Part shown: piece after piece, positions 1-5,400 of the stretch
Numbering within the stretch: the first letter of the stretch is position 1
How the letters are laid out: each line of letters opens with the position of its first letter
Source of the DNA: Candidatus Kaiserbacteria bacterium RIFCSPLOWO2_01_FULL_55_19
GTDB taxonomy: Bacteria; Patescibacteriota; Minisyncoccia; Phycocordibacterales; Phycocordibacteraceae
Reading direction: 5' to 3'
Assembly: GCA_001781715.1 (NCBI GenBank)
Contig: MFMD01000029.1
Coordinates: 1 to 8,346, forward strand
Length of the DNA stretch: 8,346 bases
Made by a program: the position numbers and the translations under genes
Notes under the pieces: generated by a model
Seen by the model: the letters and a program-made list of their open reading frames with translations, nothing else
Told to the model about the DNA's origin: nothing
Database searches by the model: none

Positions 1-44
1 ATTTATCTGGGCCTGCCATTACTGACAAGCTCGAGCGGCACCCC

Positions 45-142
45 GCCAATGCTCCGCATTGGAAGCACGAAGCACCAAATACGAAGTACCAAATTTGGAA
101 TTTCGATATTCGGATTTCGGATTTCCAGTGCGAAGCACTGGC
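45..142. repeat. Interspersed palindromic repeat inserted in rnpB
   Basis: A block of about 98 bp bounded by two 17-bp hairpin-forming palindromes of the same design: CCAATGC-TCC-GCATTGG (46-62) and CCAGTGC-GAA-GCACTGG (125-141). The outer arms 45-52 and 135-142 also pair with each other (8 bp, one G-U in the RNA), closing a long arm in the P RNA where P16/P17 normally stands. The interior is a chain of short related words: GAAGCACGAAGCACC (62-76), ACGAAGTACCAAATTTGG (81-98), GAATTTCGA (98-106) and TTTCGGATTT (115-124). The same words recur in lepA at about 5611-5690, so this is a repeat family and not only a local fold. Confidence 0.75.
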
Positions 143-293
143 AGTACGGCCTTGCATGCGGGTAAGGATTTGTTCGTTGCACCCCTGCCTCTCGACAGGA
201 TTCTCCCCGAAGGGAGCCTCGAGCTTTCGCTTCTTGGCGTCACTGTGGTCACCTCTATCCTCGCGGACGACGGGCGTTACCCGCTACCTATTT

Positions 294-362
294 CCGTCAC
301 ACTTATGCAGTATGACGGGGCATGTTCGGACTTTCCTCCCGTCACACTTCTGCAGTGTGGCG
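294..362 (-). repeat. Two near-identical hairpins flanking CR-I of rnpB
   Basis: Plus-strand hairpin A (295-317) has arms CGTCACACT and AGTATGACG with loop TATGC. Hairpin B (340-362) has arms CGTCACACT and AGTGTGGCG with loop TCTGC. The two 23-mers match at 20 of 23 positions. In the RNA, hairpin B is P3. Hairpin A is an extra element just after CR-I, in the region that gives the 5' strand of P6 in larger type A RNAs. Confidence 0.7.
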
Positions 363-390
363 AGCGATCGCCTAACCCAGTCTGTGCACT

Positions 391-399
391 ACTATACCA
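391..399 (-). promoter_or_regulatory. Extended -10 promoter of rnpB
   Basis: The minus strand reads TGG-TATAGT (399 to 391), an extended -10 (TGn plus a five-of-six match to TATAAT). Transcription would start near 385-383, about 15 bases before the P2-like GGCGATCGC, as expected for rnpB. No good -35 is visible, which is typical of extended -10 promoters. The element lies in the 39-base gap between the transposase stop codon and the RNA. Confidence 0.6.
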
Positions 400-423
400 T
401 ATTTTAGAATGCGCAGTGGCATC

Positions 424-1095
424 TTAGGATATGCCGGAATCAGCGGAATATCGGCGTGCCTCTTGTAGCATCTTCTGTAGCGGAACCGTATGCGCTACAG
501 AAAGTATCTGTGCGTCTAAAATAGGGATGTTTGGCGTACGGGTGCCGATATGGGCGCCAAGGCTTGAATAGGGGTATGCCGTTAAATGCTCTTCCAAGAA
601 CTGGGGGTCCACTACATGGTTGGTCTTCCATTCGGGCTCATAGAACACCGCCGGACGAGCGTGCACATAGTTGATAAGGTTCTGGACGAAACGGTCAGAG
701 GACGCATGGCGGGACCGGAAGGGTTTAAGGAAGAGGTTACCCGTCCGTTTATACCGCGAGTTGAAATAGAGCGTGTATGCCGTCCCTAGCTTGCGCATAA
801 ATGCCGTAATGCCGCCTTCCGAGACCTCATTCAATACGAGGTTAAAGTTGTTCGGCATCAGACAGAATGCGCCAATAGCAACAAGCTTCTTACCCCGAGG
901 AATAGTCAGAACCTCTTCAAAGGTGCGTATGCCGATATCGTCGCGTCGCAGTGGCGACTCATCGTTTGCCAAGTATAGGAGTTCGAGGAAACGAGAATAA
1001 TCTTGAGAGTCCTCAAAGGTGGTGCGTTCCTCAATACCTCGATTATAGCAATGATACCACTCACCAACTCTAAACGGGGTATCCCTCTTCGTCAT
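424..1095 (-). CDS. REP-associated-type tyrosine transposase (Y1_Tnp) with altered HUH motif
   Basis: A 223-residue protein of the IS200-like Y1 transposase/RAYT family, which nicks single-stranded hairpin DNA using a metal-binding HUH motif and a tyrosine. Family landmarks are the N-terminal GEWYHCYNRGIEERTTF (11-27), CLMPNNFNLVL (78-88), EGGITAFMRKLGTAYTLYFN (93-112), YKRTGNLF (115-122) and INYVHARPA (141-149) with the likely catalytic Tyr143. The HUH motif is normally MPNHFHLLL; here both histidines are Asn (N83-F84-N85, codons AAC), while the rest is intact and open. Metal binding is therefore doubtful, so it may be an inactive or repurposed copy. The start ATG at 1095 was chosen because a promoter with TTGACT, a 16-bp spacer and TATACT ends six bases before it; a GTG at 1116 in the same frame would lie upstream of that -10. 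It stops just before the rnpB promoter. Confidence 0.85.
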   Translation of the reverse strand: MTKRDTPFRVGEWYHCYNRGIEERTTFEDSQDYSRFLELLYLANDESPLRRDDIGIRTFEEVLTIPRGKKLVAIGAFCLMPNNFNLVLNEVSEGGITAFMRKLGTAYTLYFNSRYKRTGNLFLKPFRSRHASSDRFVQNLINYVHARPAVFYEPEWKTNHVVDPQFLEEHLTAYPYSSLGAHIGTRTPNIPILDAQILSVAHTVPLQKMLQEARRYSADSGIS

Positions 1096-1101
1096 ATCCA
1101 A

Positions 1102-1129
1102 AGTATAAGGTGTCACCTTACGGAGTCAA
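1102..1129 (-). promoter_or_regulatory. Transposase promoter with palindrome in the spacer
   Basis: On the minus strand, -35 TTGACT (1129-1124), a 16-bp spacer, -10 TATACT (1107-1102), then six bases to the ATG at 1095, which predicts a leaderless mRNA. The 15-bp palindrome TAAGGTGACACCTTA (1120-1106) fills most of the spacer and runs into the -10, an ideal operator position. What binds there is unknown. Confidence 0.7.
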
Positions 1130-1159
1130 GTAAATAGGAAATATTGTAAGGTGACACCT
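1106..1159. repeat. Inverted pair of AAGGTGNCACCT palindromes
   Basis: AGGTGTCACCTTAC (1108-1121) and its exact reverse complement GTAAGGTGACACCT (1146-1159) are separated by 24 bases. Each copy is itself palindromic around one central base. The first lies inside the transposase promoter spacer and the second just upstream of it. They could be binding sites for a regulator or for the transposase. No matching copy is visible at the other end of the transposase gene. Confidence 0.75.
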
Positions 1160-1169
1160 CGCGATTATC

Positions 1170-1178
1170 TGTGGATAA
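1170..1178 (-). promoter_or_regulatory. DnaA-box-like 9-mer
   Basis: TGTGGATAA, the exact complement of the TTATCCACA DnaA-box consensus, lies in the intergenic region between the divergently transcribed transposase and the O-antigen ligase-like gene. A second exact copy lies at 7801-7809. A single isolated box does not make an origin; a role is not shown. Confidence 0.35.
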
Positions 1179-1218
1179 GCGCATTATGATGAGACACGAC
1201 AGAGTACACTGGAGGTTA

Positions 1219-1247
1219 TTAACACCACGTACATAATCACCTACATT
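1219..1247 (+). promoter_or_regulatory. Promoter of the O-antigen ligase-like gene
   Basis: TTAACA (1219-1224, five of six matches to TTGACA), a 17-bp spacer, and TACATT (1242-1247, four of six to TATAAT). The ATG at 1252 follows four bases later, so transcription would start at or next to the start codon. No Shine-Dalgarno is in place; GGAGG at 1211-1215 is about 36 bases too far upstream. Confidence 0.5.
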
Positions 1248-1251
1248 CGCT

Positions 1252-3621
1252 ATGCCCCCGCAATCAGCAGTCACACCTCGCCGCCGTTCTCTTGACACTA
1301 TTAGTATCTGGGCGCTTTTTGCTACGCTCGTCGTGGCTGTGTTCATGTTCATTCCATCTATCTCGGTTGCACTGATGACAACCAAGACATTTGTACTTGC
1401 CGCTGGCGCAATTATCACGCTCGCGCTCTATATTCTCGCGCGCCTTGGACGCGGCAATGTCATCTTCCCATCAACGATGCTTATTGGCGCACTCTGGTTG
1501 CCCGTTATCGCGTATGCGCTCTCGGCAGCGCTTTCAGGCACTCTCTTTGCCAATGCACTCTGGGGTACTGCGCTTGAGCCGGACACGCTTGGCTTCATGT
1601 TGGTGGCGGCGGTTCTCGGGACACTCGCGATACTCGTCCTTCGGCGTCCTGAACACTACGGCTCGTTTCTGCGCGCGAGCGCGTATGCGTTCGGTCTCGT
1701 TGTTGTCCTTCAGGTGGTGGTGGTTGTTGTCGGGCAATTTGCTCCGGATATCATTTCGCCTGCGTTCTCGATTGTCGGCTCATTTAACGACCTTGCGTTT
1801 CTGTCCGGTCTTGGCGTTATCAGTATCCTTATCACACTTCGCTTTCTTGAGCTCTCGGAGCGTACGCACCGCCTGCTCCTTGTAAGCGGTGTTGCGGCAC
1901 TTTTCCTCCTTGCAATTGCGAACGCATCCCTCGTGTGGATACTCCTTGCTCTCGTATCGCTCGGACTCTTCGTGGAATCAGTGATGCGGCGCGGAGGAAG
2001 AGCGGGTGATACGGACCTTGATGAAGCGGTTGTTATGAGTGAATTGCCAACCGAATCGGACGAAGGGAGTCATTCTCTCGTCCTGCCACTCGCGGTGCTC
2101 GCCGTGTCCCTCTTCTTCCTTCTTGGCGGGACGCTTGGCGGTGCGCTTGCAAATGCACTTGATATAAACGTCCTGAACGTCCGTCCGTCATGGCAGTCAA
2201 CATTCTCGATCGTCGAGAAGGGCTACAGCACATCGCCCATCTTCGGTTCCGGCCCCAACACCTTCGGTGTTGAGTGGCTCAAATATCGCGATGCGTCCCT
2301 CAACTCCACCGTTTTCTGGAACATTGACTTCTCTTCCGGCATCGGCTTCATCCCGACTTCGTTTGTAACGACTGGTGGCGTGGGTGCACTCGCATGGATA
2401 GCATTCCTCGGTCTCTTCATCGTGGTTGGCTTACGAATGCTCATCCGCCGTGCGCCGCAGGACGCGTTTGTCCGCTATGTTGCCATCGTTTCGTTTATCG
2501 GGACGGTATACCTCTTCACGGTTGCGCTCTTTGACCTGCCGAACACCGTGATTCTCGCGCTCGCCTTCGTTTTCACGGGACTCTTCATTTCCACGACGCG
2601 TTTTGCGCTCGGCGGAGAGCAACGGGGCGTTATCTTCTCGAGAAGTCCGCGACTTGGTTTCGTTATCGTGTTCTCGCTCACGATTCTCTTGCTCGCGTCG
2701 GTCGTTGCCGCCTACACGGTTGTCGGGCGTTACATCGCCGCAACAGCACTCGCATCTGCAACGACGGCATTCTCTGCGAACGACCTCGACAAAGCTGACC
2801 AGTCAGTACAGAGCGCGATTTCCTTCGCCCCCTCGACAGCTGCTTATCAGGTTCAGGCGGCTATCGCGAATGCGCGACTCAACCAGATAGCGGTCTCTAT
2901 TACCTTGGACAGGACCACGGCGCAGAGGGAATATCAGGCGGCCCTCTCCTCCGGTATTAATGCCGCACTGACTGCAACGAATCTTGACCCTTCAAGCTAT
3001 CAGAGCTGGATCGCTCTCGGGAATCTCTATGCGCAGGCGGTACCGCTCGGTGTTGCCGGCGCCTACGATAGTGCGAAAACTGCCTACAACAAGGCACGGG
3101 ACTTGAGTCCGACGAATCCACAAATCTTGTACACCCTTGCTCAGCTTAATATCGCGAATAAGGATACGAAGGCCGCACAGGTTGACCTGAAGGCCGCTAT
3201 CGCGCTGAAGCAGGATTACACGGACGCCATATTCCTCCTCTCGCAACTGGAAGTGCAGGACGGCAATGTGAAGGATGCTCTGGCCAGCGCGCTTGCCGCC
3301 GCCTACTTCACGCCGAATAACCCGAGCATTCTCTTCCAGGTCGGCATCCTCTACGCGGCACAAAACGACCTCACGAATGCAGAGGCGGCGCTTTCAGCTG
3401 CCGTCGCGGCGAATCCGCAATTCGCTAATGCGCGCTACTTCCTCTCTGCGATTTACGCAAAGCGGGGTGATATGACGAACGCGCTCGCTCAGATGCAGGC
3501 GATCTCGGATATGTCCGCCGACAATGCCGCTGCTGTCACTACGCAGCTTGCATCGCTCAAGGCAGGGAAGAATCCGTTCCCCGCAAACCTTCTCTCCGCG
3601 TCTCCGGCACCCGTGAAATAA
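1252..3621 (+). CDS. O-antigen ligase/polymerase-like membrane protein with C-terminal TPR domain
   Basis: A 789-residue protein. The N-terminal part (about 15-300) and the region 375-492 hold roughly 12 hydrophobic segments, with a soluble loop between (about 300-365) carrying YSTSPIFGSGPNTFGVEWLK (325-344). A glycine-rich loop of this kind before W-KYR is usual in Wzy_C/O-antigen ligase-like proteins of candidate-phylum bacteria. Residues 510-789 are helical TPR-type repeats, for example AYNKARDLSPTNPQILYTLA and AALSAAVAANPQFANARYFL. By family it should polymerise or ligate lipid-linked glycan on the outer face of the membrane, with the TPR part as a docking surface; substrate and partners are unknown. 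The start is the first ATG after an in-frame stop at 1234-1236 and follows a promoter by four bases. murJ begins 25 bases downstream, which fits a shared envelope role. A general polytopic TPR protein without ligase activity is the main alternative. Confidence 0.75.
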   Translation: MPPQSAVTPRRRSLDTISIWALFATLVVAVFMFIPSISVALMTTKTFVLAAGAIITLALYILARLGRGNVIFPSTMLIGALWLPVIAYALSAALSGTLFANALWGTALEPDTLGFMLVAAVLGTLAILVLRRPEHYGSFLRASAYAFGLVVVLQVVVVVVGQFAPDIISPAFSIVGSFNDLAFLSGLGVISILITLRFLELSERTHRLLLVSGVAALFLLAIANASLVWILLALVSLGLFVESVMRRGGRAGDTDLDEAVVMSELPTESDEGSHSLVLPLAVLAVSLFFLLGGTLGGALANALDINVLNVRPSWQSTFSIVEKGYSTSPIFGSGPNTFGVEWLKYRDASLNSTVFWNIDFSSGIGFIPTSFVTTGGVGALAWIAFLGLFIVVGLRMLIRRAPQDAFVRYVAIVSFIGTVYLFTVALFDLPNTVILALAFVFTGLFISTTRFALGGEQRGVIFSRSPRLGFVIVFSLTILLLASVVAAYTVVGRYIAATALASATTAFSANDLDKADQSVQSAISFAPSTAAYQVQAAIANARLNQIAVSITLDRTTAQREYQAALSSGINAALTATNLDPSSYQSWIALGNLYAQAVPLGVAGAYDSAKTAYNKARDLSPTNPQILYTLAQLNIANKDTKAAQVDLKAAIALKQDYTDAIFLLSQLEVQDGNVKDALASALAAAYFTPNNPSILFQVGILYAAQNDLTNAEAALSAAVAANPQFANARYFLSAIYAKRGDMTNALAQMQAISDMSADNAAAVTTQLASLKAGKNPFPANLLSASPAPVK

Positions 3622-3634
3622 TAGACGGAAAGAG

Positions 3635-3640
3635 TATACT
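3635..3640 (+). promoter_or_regulatory. -10 box of murJ, leaderless start
   Basis: TATACT ends six bases before the murJ ATG, the same spacing as in the transposase and FtsB-like genes, so transcription would begin at the A of the start codon. A weak -35, GTGAAA (3613-3618), lies 16 bases upstream inside the end of the preceding gene. Confidence 0.55.
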
Positions 3641-3646
3641 AGAGCG

Positions 3647-5323
3647 ATGGTTCGAGGAATATTCGATCGCATCGCGGCACCCGTACGCGGCCTGCATCAG
3701 GCCGCGTACTTGCTTGCCGCCCTCACGCTTGCGTCTCAGCTGCTCGCGCTCCTGCGCGACCGTGCCTTCGCACACACCTTCGGCGCGGGAGAGGTACTCG
3801 ACCTCTATTATGCGGCATTTCGCGTCCCCGACCTTGTCTTCGCGCTTGTTGCGTCACTCGTGAGCGCGTATGTCATCATCCCGCGCATTACGGGGATGGA
3901 TAGGGATGCGACGCGCCGTCTGCTCTCCGAATCGGCGTCGTTTCTCTTCGGTCTCGGCGGGATTATTTGCGTCGTGCTTGCAATCGGTATGCCACAGTTC
4001 CTCGCGTTCCTCTATCCCGATTTGAGCGCAACCGCGTACCAGAGCGAGTTCGTGTTGCTTGCGCGCATCTTGCTTCTCCAGCCCATTCTGCTCGGCCTCT
4101 CGGGGATTATAGGGAGCGTGACGCAGGTGCATCGGCGCTTTATGCTCTTCGCTATCTCTCCCGTGCTCTATAATCTCGGCATTATCTTCGGCACCTTTGT
4201 TCTCTATCCTTTGTGGGGTCTCCCGGGTATTGGTATCGGCGTTGTGATCGGCGCCACTCTGTACCTCTTCGTGAATATCCCCGTGGTACTTGAGGCGGGG
4301 GTGATGCCGCGTCTGTGCATCCCGAGCACCAAGATTGTTATGGATATTGTGCGGGACTCTATCCCGCGCTCGCTCGCGCTTGGTATGGGCTCGGTAACGG
4401 CGCTTGTGCTCACCGCACTTGCCTCACGAGTGGGTACGGGTTCCGTTTCCGTCTTCACCTTCGCGAGCAATCTTGAGGCAGTCCCTCTCGCGCTCATCGG
4501 CTCCTCCTACGCGGTTGCAGCGTTCCCTGCGCTCTCTGAGGCCTCGCCTCTCGCGCGGCGCGCCGAGTTCACCAGTATCCTCTCATCAAGCGCGCGGCAC
4601 ATTATCCTCTGGTCAGTTACTGCGCTTGGTCTCATCGTTGTACTCCGCGCGCACCTGGTCCGCGTCATTCTCGGCACGGGCGCCTTTGATTGGAATGCAA
4701 CACGGCTCACCGCCGCGCTTCTCGCTATTTTTGCCGTTGGTCTCGTTGCGCAAGGGCTCGTGCTCTTGTTCTCGCGCGCTCTCTATGCCGTCCAGCAGTC
4801 GTGGCGGCCGTTTATCTACCAAGTTGCCGGCGCTGTCCTCACCGTGGTTCTCGCCCTCGTATTTCTCGCCTTGCCGGCACAGGGGATACCGGCGTCCCTC
4901 GCTAGTTTCTTAAAAGTTGGGGATGTCGCCGGTGCCACCATTCTCCTTGTCGCCCTTGCGGCAACCATAGGACAGCTCTGTCTCGCGGCTCTTTCTCTCG
5001 CTGCCCTCCGGGATGTTTCTCCCGGATTAGTGAAGACCCTGGTGCGACCGCTTGTAGACGGCTCGCTTGCCGCACTGGTGGGCGGCGCAGCCGCCTACGC
5101 GACACTCTCATTTGAAGGCACTATCGCGCCTCTAACCTCGCTTCTCGCGGTGTTCACCGAAGGGCTCATTGCGGGTATTGTCGGTCTTATTGCCGCGGCG
5201 TTTACGCTCTCTGTCGTTGAGAATGAAGAATTCCGGATTGTACGGAATGCGCTCTCCAAGCTGATACAGAAGGGGCAACCGACGGCGCTTGTGCCCTCTG
5301 CGGAAGAACCGTTTCAACCGTGA
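3647..5323 (+). CDS. murJ: Lipid II flippase MurJ
   Basis: A 558-residue polytopic membrane protein of the MviN/MurJ family in the MOP superfamily, which flips the peptidoglycan precursor lipid II across the cytoplasmic membrane. The signature N-terminus is clear: ASQLLALLRDRAFAHTFGAG (29-48) followed by LDLYYAAFRVPDLVFALVAS, with Arg37, Arg39, Asp52 and Arg59 matching the charged cavity residues typical of MurJ. About 14 hydrophobic segments run to near residue 520. The short hydrophilic tail lacks an extra domain. The length is slightly above the 510-520 of enterobacterial MurJ. The start ATG lies six bases after a TATACT box. The stop is TGA, which argues against TGA recoding as glycine. 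lepA follows after 45 bases in the same frame. Its neighbour, the O-antigen ligase-like protein, also acts on lipid-linked substrates. Confidence 0.93.
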   Translation: MVRGIFDRIAAPVRGLHQAAYLLAALTLASQLLALLRDRAFAHTFGAGEVLDLYYAAFRVPDLVFALVASLVSAYVIIPRITGMDRDATRRLLSESASFLFGLGGIICVVLAIGMPQFLAFLYPDLSATAYQSEFVLLARILLLQPILLGLSGIIGSVTQVHRRFMLFAISPVLYNLGIIFGTFVLYPLWGLPGIGIGVVIGATLYLFVNIPVVLEAGVMPRLCIPSTKIVMDIVRDSIPRSLALGMGSVTALVLTALASRVGTGSVSVFTFASNLEAVPLALIGSSYAVAAFPALSEASPLARRAEFTSILSSSARHIILWSVTALGLIVVLRAHLVRVILGTGAFDWNATRLTAALLAIFAVGLVAQGLVLLFSRALYAVQQSWRPFIYQVAGAVLTVVLALVFLALPAQGIPASLASFLKVGDVAGATILLVALAATIGQLCLAALSLAALRDVSPGLVKTLVRPLVDGSLAALVGGAAAYATLSFEGTIAPLTSLLAVFTEGLIAGIVGLIAAAFTLSVVENEEFRIVRNALSKLIQKGQPTALVPSAEEPFQP

Positions 5324-5326
5324 ACC

Positions 5327-5400
5327 CCGTTAGAGAAACCAGAACGAATAGACACAATAATTTGTACTATGGACAACTCTCGTAACAATTTCTCTAACGG
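5327..5400. repeat. 12-bp inverted repeat around the lepA promoter and start
   Basis: CCGTTAGAGAAA (5327-5338) and its exact reverse complement TTTCTCTAACGG (5389-5400) are 50 bases apart. The left arm covers the expected -35 area of lepA; the right arm lies in codons 7-11. A transcript reading through from murJ could fold with the lepA start in the loop. A leaderless lepA mRNA would contain only the right arm. There is no T-run, so it is not an intrinsic terminator. Confidence 0.6.
5356..5361 (+). promoter_or_regulatory. -10 box of lepA, leaderless start
   Basis: AATAAT, five of six matches to TATAAT, ends seven bases before the lepA ATG, placing transcription start at the start codon. No clear -35 is visible; the region is occupied by the left arm of the 5327-5400 inverted repeat. 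Confidence 0.45.

Larger units (their letters stand above)
1..384 (-). ncRNA. rnpB: RNase P RNA (bacterial type), 3' end cut by window edge
   Basis: Catalytic RNA of RNase P, which removes 5' leaders from pre-tRNAs. On the minus strand the order of conserved blocks fits bacterial P RNA: a P2-like 5' strand GGCGATCGC (about 372-364), a P3 hairpin (362-340), CR-I GGAGGAAAGTCCGAAC (about 339-324), a GGGTAACGCCC hairpin (282-272), CCACAG (248-243), a GC-GAAA-GC tetraloop (230-223), a CTCCC-TTCG-GGGAG hairpin (216-203), a CR-IV-like GCAAGGCC (155-148), a GGGGT resembling the L15 GGU that contacts tRNA CCA (44-40), a P18-like hairpin (about 30-11) and the CCCAGATAAAT block (11-1). The 3' part of P4, P2 and P1 lies outside the window. 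P16/P17 is replaced by an interspersed repeat (45-142), and an extra hairpin follows CR-I. The 5' end is inferred from the -10 box. Recognition is by memory of conserved motifs; no covariance model was run. Confidence 0.85.

Noticed and set aside
62..124. CRISPR array from the repeated GAAGCAC/GGATTTC words
   Set aside because: The repeats are 7-14 bases, irregular and without unique spacers; they belong to the interspersed repeat.
295..362. Tandem hairpins first read as REP/BIME-type elements or a terminator of the transposase gene
   Set aside because: They flank the CR-I block of RNase P RNA and serve as its helices. There is no T-run. Their mutual similarity is kept as a finding.
59..427. 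Open reading frames of 122 and 83 codons on the plus strand, and 77 codons on the minus strand at 19-252
   Set aside because: They overlap the RNase P RNA gene and its repeat; their predicted proteins are translations of the repeat and of conserved RNA blocks, with no recognisable domain.
1093..1116. GTG start at 1116 for the transposase
   Set aside because: It lies within the promoter spacer palindrome upstream of the TATACT box; the ATG at 1095 is correctly placed for a leaderless start.
2992..3672. Reading frames of 92-123 codons on the minus strand opposite the TPR region and murJ start
   Set aside because: They are arginine-rich shadows of the GC-rich plus-strand genes, without promoter or domain.
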